64,000 bases of DNA from NCBI GenBank assembly GCA_030141605.1, contig JAQGDQ010000404.1, positions 146,952 through 210,951 of the forward strand, in the 5' to 3' direction. The notes under the pieces were generated by a model. That model searched no databases, was not told where the DNA came from, and saw nothing but the letters and a program-made list of their open reading frames with translations. Below, piece after piece: positions 52,420 through 64,000 of this stretch (the stretch's first letter is position 1; each line of letters starts with the position of its first letter). Position numbers and translations under genes: made by a program. This DNA is from Tubiluchus corallicola. Lineage: Eukaryota; Priapulida; Priapulimorpha; Priapulimorphida; Tubiluchidae.

Positions 52420-55400
52420 ATTTGTTCCTCTAATTACTAGACCAGCAAGAATAACAAAAAACTCTAGTACCCTAATAGACCATGTCTATACTAATGATCT
52501 GATTAATCCTATTGTATCGGGTATAATAACTTACGAAGTGGCTGACCACTTGCGTATTTTCGCAATTGTCAAAAATACTAATCTGACTAAACAGAAAACT
52601 AATATTACAATTAGAGATAAAAGTAACTTTAATTCCTCTGCCTTTTTAAATGAATTGCACACACAGATTAATACTATTGATTATTCTTACTTATCTACTA
52701 ATAAGGCTTTTGATCAGTTTTTTCAAACATTCAATCTAGTTCTCAATACTCATGTGCCTATAAAAATTTTATCAAGACGTGAAGTGGTAACTTTTCACAA
52801 GCCATGGATAACACCAGGCATACTGAAATCTATTGAAAGTAAATGCCAACTGTTTAATATATATAAAAACTCTAACAATGTTTATAATAGAATAAATACA
52901 AAGTTTATTCGAACAAACTCAACCATATAAAATGTTTAGCAAAAAAAGCTACTATCAAGAAATCTTGCAAAATAGTAAAAATAACACAAAGAAACTTTGG
53001 TTGATCATAAATAGTTTAATTAATGCTAAATTGCATCAACGCATAACACCAAAAAAGGTATACAAAGATGGCATTCTCTCAAGTGATATAACTGATATCT
53101 GTCGAGTCATGAACACTTTTTTTGCTTCCATTGGTCCTGGAATGGCATCTAAAATGCAGCCCACACAACTGTCATTTCAGTCGGGATGTTCTTTGCCAAG
53201 TTCGTTCTTCTTAACACCCATTATTGAAGCTGAAGTAAATACAGCAATAAATAATTTAAATCAGAACAAGGCCTCTGGTCATGAAAATATTCCTACATCA
53301 TTTTACAAATCAACTCGTCTCGTTATTTCCCCTGTTCTAACTAAATTGCTTAACAAGGCTATTACTGAAGGTACGTTCCCTAACTGTTTAAAGATAGCTA
53401 AAATTATTCCTATTTATAAAGGCGACTCCCCCGATTTCCCACTAACTATAGGCCAATAGCTTTACTTTCACCTATCTCCAAAATTTTTGAAAAATTGCTT
53501 TATGACAGACTAATAAAAGTTATAAACGACAACAAAATCCTCTCTATATTTCAGTTTGGGTTTCGCAAAAGATACTGCACAGCCTTAGCTATTGCTGAAC
53601 TTATAGACAATCTGTTATTAAATATGGATCATATTGTGCCATATTTTTAGATTTATCGAAGGCCTTTGCTACTGTACAACCTGATATCTTATTAGCTAAA
53701 CTTGAACACTATGGTATCAGAGGCCTGCCTCTTCAATTGCTGCAGTCATATTTACACAATCGAAAACAATATACATCTATCGCGAATAAAAACTCAGATG
53801 TGGTAAATGTACAGTGTGGCGTTCTTCAAGGCCCAACTCTTGGTCCCCCTTTTTTCTTACTCTACAGTTTCTTAATTTTGAATTAACTAAAGTAGATCTA
53901 TGTATGAGAGCCAACTGGCTTTCTATAAACTATTCCAAAACTAAATATATGATGAATGGTAAGCCCAGAAAAGTAAAAAATTTGACATTAAATTTGACAA
54001 TGGGAAATACCAGGATACAATCTGTACAACAAATAAAATATCTAGGAGTATTAATAGATCACAATCTTTCATGGAAAACACATATACAATATATTGTTAA
54101 TAAAACCAGTAAAACTATGGGTATTTTTTCAAAAATTAGGCAATTCCCGAATTATGACTCGAAAAAACTTCTATATTCTTCCCTATTTTCACTGTATTTA
54201 GAATACAGCATACTTACCTATGGCTCAGCACCCCATTCCACATTGTATCCCCTAATTACTAATCAAAATAAATTTACAAAGCTTTGGACAAATACAAATA
54301 GAAGAGCCCATGTTACACCTTTATACCACCAGCATAAAATCTTAAAACTTCAGTACATATGTAAATTAAAGATGACCAAATTTTTATATAGATTTAAACA
54401 TAATTTGTACCTGAAATTTTTCAGAATTACTATAAATCCGTAGTCCAGATGCACGAGTAGCATACACGATTTGCCACTAACCAAACTTTCTATGTACAAA
54501 GATATATTACTAACAAAGGGCAAAGATCTCTATCTTACCAAGGTGCTTTGTTGTGGAATAGTCTGCCTAATGAAGTAAAAAATGGCACCTTTAGCTATTT
54601 GATAATTAACTATAAATCCATCCTTATTTTTAATTATCGTGTGTGACCTTTCTGCTAAGATCTATTTCTAATAAATCATCTCTGTTAGTTTTAATGTATT
54701 CATTAATCTAATCTGTACTAATCTGTTAACTATAATTATATTATCATAGTACATCTTTTCATCAAAGTGTAAAATTGTTATTATTATTTCTTCGCAGCTA
54801 TGAAAAGGGAAGGTAAACATGCAATACAATGGTCGAAGTATGATTGAAATAGGTCTTGCATAGTCTTCAAACAAATCCAGCAGCTACAACACTTTTTTCT
54901 CATACATAATTTTTTGTAATTTTGCCTGCTTCTCTTGTGTTTTTGCTTGCATATTATGCTTTTCTCATTACATATATATTCACTTTATTATAATTATTTT
55001 GCTCATTGTTTCACAGTTATCATTAAGTTTTATTATATTTTTTGAGCCATATTGTCTATTTAGTCACATACTCATATTTCGTTACATATTTTGTTTACTC
55101 CATTTTTCTGCACTAGTTCTTGTGTTCCATAGTCCTTGGCATTATGCTTAACATAATATGATTAAACACTATTGCATATTTTTGTTTCATTATATTTCGT
55201 TTCATTTTATCATGCATATTTTGTTTCCTTCACAGATTTATTATTTATGTTTTATTTTTTTCTTTTGGTTTGACTTTTTTCTAGTTTGTTTTATGTTTTA
55301 ATCGGTTAGTTAAATGCTTTACGCATTTTGTTAATCATCATTTCATATTTTTCATTTTATTTTAATGCTTCTTTGTTGCATAGCCTATTTAGTTATTTCG

Positions 55401-55700
55401 CTCTCAAGTTTAATTTCTTCCCCTATATATTTATGTTAACAGTTTATTTTCTTAACCTACTTCATAATTATATTACACCTTTCAATTAGCAGCGCTACAA
55501 ATTTTTTACAAGTTACACTAACCTGAGAAGGGTAGCTGACTTGATGACCAATTGGTCTTTCGCTACCCTTTCTCCTGCACCCCCATAACTCTTTCCTTTA
55601 TGCATAATTTATCCTTTTTAATTAATAACTATAGCAATAATAGTCTACTTGTATTCTGGTGTAAATGAGGAGATAAATAAAATGTCTATGTCTATGTTGT
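52420..55700 (+). mobile_element. CR1-group LINE, 5'-truncated, with complete 3' end
   Basis: The 5' part starts at the end of the endonuclease (STLIDHVYTNDL; VADHLRIF). Then comes the linker (KPWITPGILKSI), and reverse transcriptase pieces: NKASGHENIPTSFYKS, AKIIPIYKGD, YRPIALLSPISKIFEKLLYD, FQFGFRKRYCTALAI, FLDLSKAFATV (motif A), VQCGVLQGPTLGPPFFLLY, then directly LTKVDLCMRANWLSINYSKT. The F/YADD motif C expected between the last two is deleted. Thumb and C-terminus follow (IKYLGVLIDHNLSWKTHIQY; SYQGALLWNSLPNEVKNGTF). The T-rich 3'UTR runs to a TGTCTA-type tail near 55680-55697 and contains a strong stem-loop at 55527-55571. Several frameshifts and stops make it inactive. Confidence 0.85.
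55527..55571 (+). repeat. LINE 3'-end stem-loop with GACCAATTGGTC in the loop
   Basis: AAGGGTAGC (55528-55536) pairs perfectly with GCTACCCTT (55562-55570). The loop holds the perfect palindrome GACCAATTGGTC at 55546-55557. The same structure recurs on the minus strand at 63446-63490 with stem AAAGGGCAGC/GCTGCCCTTT. Confidence 0.85.
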
Positions 55701-56049
55701 TTGATCAAGTTGTGGGAAGCATGAAGTACGATTTGTGACCAATGAGGAAAAGGAGTTTGTTCTTGGATAGTTAGGAATTAGTCATAATTTTCATGTTTTA
55801 TAGATTTATTACGTTTTTTCAGATTGTACCATCATATCTACACAATTCGATGATTTGACACTTAGTATTTTAGCTCTCCAGTGAACAACGGCATTATGGC
55901 AGCTGTTGAACGTGCTGGGGAAGAGAGTTCTTCTGAAATAGATATAGATGTGGAAAATGCCCCACTTCTTGATCCCTGTCATAGTTTGCATGTACAAAAC
56001 GAAACCAATCGGGAGAAACAGGTGATAATTTTTCTCACTCTCAGTTAGT

Positions 56050-57452
56050 TTTTTGTTGTTGCTCCTTTAGTCATCGTCGTAGTAGTAGATTTCAGCTATG
56101 TGATCTTTAAAGTTTAGTTTATTATCAAGTAATAATCCAAGGTCTTTCTCACAAGCACTAAAGTCCAGTTCTGCCGGTACACCACTAGTAACCAAGCATT
56201 CTCACTGATTGTTGAGGACGGACTTCTGTATATCAAGAGAACACACAAACTTTGATTCTCTGGAAGTTTAATTTTACATGTACTGCACACTTAAAATATT
56301 TACAAAATGTAGTTCAAAAAAGTCAATACTTTCGTGAATGTATTTAACTACACCACGGCCACAAGAGTTATAAATAGGTATATTATAACCCAGGATTGTT
56401 AACTCAGTTTTATCTATGTAATTTTCACCAGATTTAGAGTTCACCTCGGTAGTTGCAACTACACGATAAAGCGTAGAATCCTGATATAATTTTGTACTTA
56501 ATTCCTGTCTCTTGTTTAAGAATTGATCTGCATTAGTATACAAAACATTAATGTTTTTCCCAGAATAAGTCTTAACTTTATTCCATGAGTTACAATCTCT
56601 CTTCGGATGCTGTTTACTGCAACCTATTTCTTTTTCTTTTTCCATTCGTAAACAATTCCTCTGGCATGATTGATGCTCCAGTTTCTTGACAGCTCACGTT
56701 TTTTCTTTTCTTCTAATTCCTTATGAGCACCTTTCTTTCTTCACGAGGTTTGAATGTTAAATCTGGCCGCACAAACATATTTCCAATTTGACGATTGTCT
56801 GAATCACAAATCTGGCGATATACTTCTAAAATCCTTGTTTTATCTGCATAAGACTCAACTTGGAATTTGAGCATATCGTTACCTTTTTGATCTTTAGCTT
56901 TCAGGCGAAATATATTGGTAACCGGCTTTACATTACTGACACCAATTTTATCCAAGAAGGCATTTATCATCTCATCGTTTATTTGCTGTAGCTCATGCTT
57001 GCTTAAATTAGAATCCACAGTGGGTACATTTCCTAACACAAGCTGACTTTTTACTTGCACTTCATTTATTATTTGGGAATTCACCTTACTTTTAATGATG
57101 TTGTCAATCGAGTCTTCTAGCTCGCCAACTTTTGCAGATACACCCATCACGTTGTCTGTACAACTATGAACATCATCAGTAATTTTATCTACTCCAGCCT
57201 TTAGTGTACGATGTTGTTCCTCTAATTTAGCAACAGATGACAATATCGAAGAAAAAGTGGTGTTACATTTGTTACAATACCAATGCAGATTCCCTTTAGT
57301 AAGTATTTTATAGGTATCTCGCATTTTACATGACGCCAAAAGCAACATATTTCACACTGCAAGGCCTGATCATCACTCTGTACTTCCGCACTACATGATC
57401 CACACTTACTAGACAAATCAGCACTGGTATCATCAAAAGGATTGTTTTCCAT
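56050..57452 (-). mobile_element. CR1-like LINE, ORF1 and start of the endonuclease, decayed
   Basis: On the minus strand an ORF1-type protein starts at 57452: a PHD-like Cys/His cluster (CGSC-x7-ALQCEICCFWRHVKC, continued after a frameshift by WYCNKC), a coiled-coil-like stretch (AKLEEQHRTLKAGVDKITDD), and a basic nucleic-acid-binding-like end (RPDLTFKPREERKVLIRN) near 56720. After a short gap comes the endonuclease N-terminus: VLYTNADQFLNKRQEL, ITEVNSKSG-like EVNSKSGENY, NSCGRGVVKYIHESI (56560-56310). It then jumps to the far end of the reverse transcriptase (CEKDLGLLLDNKLNFKDHI) near 56160-56100, so most of ORF2 is deleted. PHD-bearing ORF1 proteins are known in CR1-type elements. Confidence 0.75.
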
Positions 57453-58539
57453 ACTAGCTGATAACTGTTGATTACTGTAGCTACCCTTATTCAGAGATCC
57501 TGTATGCTCCCATAAAAATCGTTTTGACTGAAATGACAGCCCCTTTTGTAGTTGACGACAACATTAATCACCCGCATACAAGTAATGCACTTTGCATTTT
57601 GAGCATGGAGTCTATCGCGTAATCACTATATGGCTCATTATGACATTATGTGACAGTTGTTGTTATCACTTTATTTTTGCAGAAATTTATAAAAAAGTTT
57701 GATAATATGGTCGAAATTGTATGAAAAATTAGAATTTGTAATTAACGTGGGGAAAAAACACGTCCATGTGGAACCACCGTGGCGCCATTTGAAGAAAGTT
57801 ACAATGTTATCATGACAGATTTTTTGGCATTCCAAAGACCTTCATATTTCTCCTACAATTATACAGCTCGATAGCATCTGCACTTCCCCAAAATTGTTCT
57901 ACCATTCTTACTTCTGTGATAGTGAATCATCTTAGCAAAATTAATGTTGAGTTACTTCACAGAATAATACAGCTCACATTTTTGTACCAGCTAATCAAAA
58001 ATACAAACCATGGTGGTATACCAGTGTGTTTATTCTTGGCATAAATATTTTGAAAACAGTTTAGGCTAATTAATAGACAGAAATAATCAGTCACCAAGAG
58101 ATACCCAATCAGAAATCAATAACCATTCACGTTCTATATTCTAGATATTTTTGTGTTCACACTTGAAGAAGATTATAACCATTGTCTTGATATCATGAAA
58201 AGAAAAACCGCCGAAAAGTGGTGTTTAGTAGAGTACAAAAATATTTCGATCGTTAATTGTATTTTCTTTTTATTATGGTAATTATTTACTATGAGCGAGC
58301 TTGCAGGCTGAAGTTCTATATGTGGTACTTGTAGCATTAGTCTTCATTAGTGTTATAATTTGCATTTAGTTTTTTTAGGCTGTCTTTCAATCTCTCTTAC
58401 AGCTTAGCAGCCTAGTGGTTTCAGTTCCATACTTGGTTTAATGTGGCACCATTTACTATCTCGTTCACTTTGCTATTATGCATTGTTTTAGTTAGTTATG
58501 TCTAAATGACATACTTTGCAGATACAAAAGGAAACTTCC
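57453..58539. other. Spacer between LINE remnants
   Basis: AT-rich with no recognised gene. Part of it may be 5'UTR of the minus-strand LINE ending at 57452. Confidence 0.4.
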
Positions 58540-59861
58540 TTGCTCATAAGGATCGACCTGTCAGCTGCATTTGATACTGTGGACCGGGCATGTAGTACTG
58601 CTAAATATATTAGAGATTAAATTTATCATCAGGGACTTGGCACTTCAATGGTTTAGTTCTTAAAAACCGTGATTATTATGTTTCTGTAAATCACACTCTG
58701 TCAGATTCGGTAGCTTTACCATTTTCTGTTCCACAACGTTCTGTAACTAGTTCCGTATTATTTACGTTATATGCCAGTACATTAGAAGATAGCTTTCTGT
58801 CATGATAAATGTCAGTTGCTATACTGATGATCACAGTTTCACTTCTAAACTTAAACCAGTTTCATATGTGTCAAAACAAAATTGTGCTGCAACCATGCAA
58901 ATGTTTCTGCAGCAAGTCAAAGATTGGATGAGTGCAAACAGCTTAAAGGATGAACTTTGATTAAACAGAAGCTATGGCTTTTAGTTCACAGTTTTATGAA
59001 AGTACACAGAATTTTAATAGTAATGATGTATGTGAATCTCATATTCTACTCGCTAGCAGTGTGAAACATTTAAGCATTATGCTAGATAACAGATTATCTT
59101 TTTAAGATTATATTCTGGAAAAGTGCAAAACTGCTGATTATGCATTATTTCAAGTTAGGAAACTTCATCATTATCAGTCATTAGGACCTGCAAAAATGAT
59201 TACCTACTCGCATGTAATTGGTCATTTTGATTATTGTAATTCACTCTTGTATGGTCTTCCGGAGAGTTCCATATTACTGCAGAGCATTCAAAACCAGGCA
59301 GCTAGGGTAGTTTTGTATAGCTACGAAGTTTCGACTAAGCAAGCCCTTAAAATTTTACGTTGGCTGCCATACAGGTACAAAATCGCATTTAAAATTCTGT
59401 GCTTTGTACACAAATGTTTACACAATATAGCGCCAGGTTATTTGTCAATTCTTCTTAATGTAAAAGCTTTCTAAGTTCGGACACGCTCCAGTGCCCAGGC
59501 TAAACAGGGTATAATTTTAGAAGTACCCTTTAATTTTGTAAAACTTTTGCAGACAGATCTTTTCCTGTACCTGGCCCAAGAGAAGGAAACAAACTCTATT
59601 TTGATTTGCATTGTTGCACTAAATTTAATGTGTTCAAGAAAAATCTTAAGATTCATCTGTTCATTTTAGCATTAAAATTTTTAACTTAGTTTGGCACAAC
59701 TATTATATAACTTTATACTGCATACAGTGCTTTGATTTAAGAATTCACTAGATTTTATAGGGATCTGAATATAATTTTTAACTATAATGCTGATTTTGTT
59801 GCTATGTGTTATAGAATGCTGTTTATAGTTAATGACATGATACAAATTGTGTAATAATAGC

Positions 59862-59890
<29 letters not shown>
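58540..59890 (+). mobile_element. L2/CR1-like LINE remnant, reverse transcriptase C-terminal half
   Basis: Plus-strand pieces in order are IRIDLSAAFDTVDRAC (motif A, about 58551-58590), YTDDHSFTSKLKPVSYVSKQ (motif C, codons at 58820-58831; YADD is usual), FLQQVKDWMSANSLK, SSVKHLSIMLDNRLSF, CKTADYALFQVRKLHHYQSL, VIGHFDYCNSLLYGLPESS, IQNQAARVVLYSYEV, LKILRWLPYRYKIAFKIL and VHKCLHNIAPGYLSILL. The region between motifs A and C is eroded and stops break the frame. An AAT run at 59855-59891 may be the 3' tail. Confidence 0.85.
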
Positions 59891-59892
<2 letters not shown>

Positions 59893-62272
59893 GTGATTGT
59901 GGTCATAATGGACCATATTTGTTATTAAGGACATTCTTAAGACTCAACTGGCAGATACATCTTAGTGAAGTATGGATGTAAGTACATCCTCCGTAATGGA
60001 GGAATAGTCAGCACATTACAAAAGATTGATGAGATGCAGCATTGTTTACTTTCATGGCCGATCAAATGCTATGACTACTCAGCTATTTCTTCGCCGCAGC
60101 AAGGGACAATTAGGCTATATAAGCGATCATATGTACATGAATGTGATATCCACTTTCCAAATCTACCACTCATACCCATTGAAATATTAGCAGATCAGAC
60201 TGCTTAGAACCTGCTCATTTGAAATAGTGTGTGATCACGAGATGATGCATTGACTGCCAAATACATGTCATGAAATATGAACACTGTCCTGTGAATGCAA
60301 TCGTATCATTGCTGTTTGTCAATTATCAGCTTGAAGGTGTTTTTAGTCTTTTGAATTTAATTGTGCTATGTGAAAGCATCCAGTTGTCTATTGCTGTAAC
60401 ATCAGTACTGTTATGACTGCTGGGAATATCATTGTGGAGTATTTGGAACTGGATAGGTAATTTAGGTGACTCTTGACATCTCACTGACATTCACCAGTGA
60501 TGAGTGTGTATGAAATAGTTTTTTTGTTGCTGTGGATGCTGATGGCTGTTGAGAATTATATTCAGATTAAATAATTCTAGAGGAATACTGATTTTGTCTG
60601 GATATTTTCCTTCAATTGCTCTTTTGTCAAATGTCAAAGCGAAGAAAAGTGTTATAGCTATTCAAAAGTTTCAAAAAATTCAGCTTAAAAATTATATTGT
60701 TTTATATAACAAGCTTATAGTTATACAATAATCTTACTAAGAGAAAACTTACTTTGTTTTCATTTTAAATCCATCTGCAGAACCTCTACATAGGTAACAT
60801 TACAGGTGCACGGTTACAAAGCGGCAGGACTTGTCCCTTGCAATCTGATCAGTTTTGAAAAAAGTATCGATTTTCTTGTAAATGGCCCAGCAGTTGTGAA
60901 ACTTGTGATATTCAGACTCTTCACCTGTTTTTGTTTCCATTTGTCTGCTGCTAAAACTTTTTGTGCAAGCACTAATTGTTACACATCTCTAAGATAAAAT
61001 CAAATTATAACAACTTTGATGGAAAATTATTGTGTGCTCAAGACATAAATGTGTCAAATGATCATAGGTTACACACCCTTGGGCAATTTTATACATATTT
61101 ATTTCAGATTTCATACTTTGCAACTATTATAATCGCAGATTTAGTTTTAACTGTTCGCTATCAGAACTTTCCGGATAAAGTTGTATTATTAAACAATAAT
61201 TCGGCGTTTTATGTTTCAAGAGATATTTCGGTTTGCGTTGATTTGGAAATGTTCTAAAAAACCGTGACTTTTCATTCGTCACGCCCCCTCTTAATCGCGT
61301 TGCAAAGATCATTCCCTTGACAAGCTGGCAATCTGCACACTAATTTTAACGCTGGCTCGGATTATTGTACTTTAGCACTACGACCCGTATGTACTTCGAT
61401 TATTCTGTTTGGTGTCGTGTCAACCTGTTATGTACAGACCATTTTGCACACAGCAAATCGATGCGTTAAGTACTAGTTCATTTATTTTCATTAAACAATG
61501 GTGCAAGTAGCGGCACTATAGCGTCAGTGTGTGTAAGATTAAATCGCCGTCCAGTATTTTATTCGCCAGCACAACTTACACGTATAGAATAATAATTCAC
61601 TGCTGCCTGTTGAATGTTAACTACTGCTGGTTTATACGTACTGTTGTTTTTGGCTTATAACCGAGGACATCCTGTGATCAGCCGTTGTGCATGTGATCAG
61701 TTGATTTCTAGTCAGCCTCGCTTCTCTTGTTGCTAAGCACTGCCGGCCAGTGGTTCAACTCTTTTATTAGTGGCCGCTCTTTGTTAACGCGCGCGAGGTT
61801 ATGTGCTTAAACAGCTGCCTAGCTGGTCATTGTGGTTTGTTTGGTCACTGGTGCCTGAATGTGATTGTTTAGTCAAAGCTCTGGTTATAACAGCTGTGTC
61901 ACTTGTGTCTTGACTCTTTTATCTCTTGTACTTCGCATTAATGCGTCGTTACGGTAAATTTCTGCGAAGGTGATTAAGACAGAGGAAGCCAATATTGTTT
62001 TATTTAGTTAACAGTATTTATCGAGCACTGTTTAGCGGAAGGAAGTACATTTGACCCACCTTGTGAAGTGACCAACACTTGCTTGCATTTAGATAAAGAG
62101 AGCAACCTCTATGGTGTGCGGATTAACCCTCCCACATTTGAAGACCTGCTTGACAAATACTTAAACTCACCTGTGGTGCTTGTCAGATGAACAGAAGTTC
62201 TTGACGCCGTTTTTGGTTGTGGGTTGTTTTAGGTCTGCTTGAGATCTTCTTGGTTTAGATGTCTTGCAAGTT
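59891..62272. other. Intergenic, then probable promoter and 5'UTR of the next gene
   Basis: The first 1.4 kb hold no recognised gene. From about 61330 the sequence becomes less AT-rich and has more CpG (for example AACGCGCGCGAGG near 61787-61799), as expected of a promoter and leader for the exon at 62273-62428. No TATA box could be fixed. Confidence 0.4.
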
Positions 62273-62428
62273 ATGACAAAATTTATAGAACTGGAAAATA
62301 TGTCAGGAACAGAACAAGGTGAGTTAGACGTGTCATATGACCGTAAGTATGAAGCAGAGGAGAGGACCCAGATGCTGACAGTGGCAGATGGGGGTGAACG
62401 CCAGGAACCGCCTCACAAGAAAACAGAG
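62273..62428 (+). CDS. Probable first coding exon of an unidentified gene (partial)
   Basis: The frame starts at ATG 62273 (M-T-K-F-I-E-L-E-N-M-S-G-T-E-Q) or at the in-frame ATG 62300 (M-S-G-T-E-Q). It runs through a charged stretch (DVSYDRKYEAEERTQMLTVA then DGGERQEPPHKKTE) to a GTAAAT donor in phase 0 at 62429. A second, stronger donor GTGAGT sits at 62319, so a short form of the exon is possible. The composition looks coding: purine-rich, GC-richer than the flanks, and hydrophilic. I do not recognise the protein. Later exons would lie beyond 62428, mostly outside the window. Confidence 0.45.
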
Positions 62429-63359
62429 GTAAATGTGTCTCCGCCTTATTTTTTGCTCGTTACTACAAAAGTCGCTGTCTGAGTATGTTTTTCTTTCGTC
62501 TGATATTAATTCGGTAAAGCAGGCTTAGGTACTGCTTGTGTGAACATTCTGATACTGTTTTGATACTTTTTCTGTGTTCCTGAACGACGAATGACCTTTC
62601 AGTTGCTACTCAGACTATGTAAATGGAAGCTTGTAGTTAGTTAATGATAATGATAACTCAGTATGCCAGTTGTCACTGCCAATCGCACTTTGTCATATAA
62701 TTTTAAAGCAACGTGGTGACCACGCTTGCTTTGAGGCCTAGAACAAAAATATTTTGTGGAAATTTTTTTATTAATGCAGCTCTTGCTCTTTGAATTTCAA
62801 CGCGCTGCACGGTCTTGCGAAATTGCTTCGATTCCAGACACTAAACACCTGCATGTATAATGGTATTTGCTTTTTTATGTGTCTCTTGTGTAAGTTTTCA
62901 CAATTGTTTTGATTTTAAAGCCTGCATACATACTAGTACATATATCTGCTTTCTTGTGACTGCACTCTGAAAATTTAAAGTCCTGTTTATAGTAGTCGTG
63001 CTATTCTCAGAATTAAAAGAAGTTTGTTTGCACAATGCTTTAAAAAAGAGATGCAAATGCAGCAACGCAAAGGATTTTTAGGCTTCTAAGCTCTGTTCTT
63101 AACAACTGGGCCTAAACAGCATTTCTGTATATCTACATAAAGCTGGCCTACACGATTTTGTTTAAGTCAACTTTTTGGAAATTCTTTCATGGATACCAGT
63201 CCTGTAAGTGCCTTCATTGTTTGAACGCTTTTGTAAAATTTATATGCTTTTGAGTTATGTAGCTGTGGTAGAAGCAAACACGTATTTAGCTGCAGTAATT
63301 AGAAAATTCGGTTCACGAAAAAGGCTGTTTCAGAATTTATGCATGCGTGTACTATGTAC
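62429..63359. other. Probable intron sequence, nothing recognised
   Basis: AT-rich sequence after the putative first exon, with no exon or repeat recognised before the LINE 3' end at 63360. Confidence 0.35.
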
Positions 63360-64000
63360 TATAATAATAATATAATAATAATCTTTTATTTATCTTTTAA
63401 CACACACAGTTACAATACAATTAATTTAGCAACAAAAATGTGAAGAAAGGGCAGCGAAAGACCAATTGGTCATCTAGTCAGCTGCCCTTTGGTTAGTGAT
63501 GAACATTTTTAAAGGCGCTATGCTACAGTGTATTAGTGTTAGTACTGCTTATAATAAAAATTAAATTGTTAGGAATGACATAAAATTGATAATGATATGC
63601 TTATAATGTGTTAGTACAATTCATACACAGTAATAATAAGTGCATAATAATAATAATAAAAAAATCAAACTGAAGATAACTGAAATAAGGACTGAAACAA
63701 GAACTGAAATAAAAATCTGACATCAGGAACATAATAACAATGGCAACTGAAATTTACTTTATAACGCAAGCATAATGTAAAAAAAAAAAAATACAGAGCG
63801 ATTTTTGATGATCTGATGTAAAATAAATTGGCAGATAGTTAGAGCACAAAAAATTACCTGTATGACTGCATGAGGAGATTGACAATTGGAGTCCAGACTT
63901 TGAAAATGATCTACAGAAGTTAGACAATAAACAATTAAATATGGAAGTTAATTGATCCTGCTATAACAGTAACTGCTCTTGCAAAAGGAATAAAAGTTGT
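63360..64000 (-). mobile_element. CR1-group LINE 3' end, same family as 52420-55700
   Basis: On the minus strand the order AGCGC...CACTAACC...GGGCAGCTGACTAGATGACCA matches AGCGC...ACACTAACC...GGGTAGCTGACTTGATGACCA at 55480-55550. It then has the shared GATAAATAAAA block before an ATT-rich tail at 63360-63380. Only 3'UTR-type sequence is visible; the body would lie beyond the right end of the window. Confidence 0.7.
63446..63490 (-). repeat. LINE 3'-end stem-loop, second copy
   Basis: AAAGGGCAGC (63446-63455) pairs with GCTGCCCTTT (63481-63490) over ten perfect base pairs, with GACCAATTGGTC at 63460-63471 in the loop. The stem differs from that at 55527-55571 by a paired change. Confidence 0.85.

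Overview
This is a stretch of AT-rich animal nuclear DNA. The genes carry spliceosomal introns with GT-AG borders and sit far apart among LINE, SINE and MITE relics, and they are metazoan families: alpha-tubulin, MORN4, a heparan sulfate 3-O-sulfotransferase, a TMEM26-like protein, a Ly6/Quiver-type protein, a leucine-rich-repeat protein and a class A GPCR. The gene style and the mix of CR1/L2-like and RTE-like elements suggest an invertebrate, but the phylum cannot be fixed from the sequence alone. No bacterial, organellar, CRISPR or rRNA features were seen.

Genes, left to right. First coding exon of a TMEM26-like membrane protein (9349-9539, minus). A complete heparan sulfate 3-O-sulfotransferase in one coding exon (13810-14811, minus). 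A two-exon secreted LRR protein with an LRRCT and a hydrophobic, GPI-like tail (22091-23334, minus). A complete three-exon MORN4 (26319-27360, minus). A complete five-exon alpha-tubulin (30968-35767, plus), diverging from MORN4. A three-exon Ly6/Quiver-like protein (37781-40510, minus). A GPCR in one coding exon (43492-44448, minus). A probable first coding exon of an unidentified gene (62273-62428, plus). Several of these needed manual splicing: the last exon of MORN4, the signal-peptide exon of the Ly6 protein, the ATG-only first exon of the tubulin and the true start of the GPCR were found from splice sites and family similarity.

Mobile DNA fills most of the rest. A young 5'-truncated LINE (18761-21580) is flanked by a perfect 12-bp target-site duplication and carries one frame-breaking lesion. 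Older CR1/L2-like pieces lie at 17130-17660, 44880-45200, 46240-47900, 52420-55700, 56050-57452, 58540-59890 and 63360-64000; RTE-like pieces lie at 12620-13600 and 51770-52030. A tRNA-derived SINE is present twice (30146-30290 and 39001-39142). A pogo-like MITE lies at 1676-1856. A 15-bp minisatellite family built on TTTGGTAC occurs as inverted arms around triplet repeats (7731-8949) and again at 45735-45985.

The most interesting signals are a 3'-end stem-loop shared by two LINE copies with a compensatory base-pair change, the inverted minisatellite arms, a possible alternative terminal exon inside the LRR gene's intron, and two long hairpins of pre-miRNA-like size. Nothing seen amounts to an obvious new multi-gene system.
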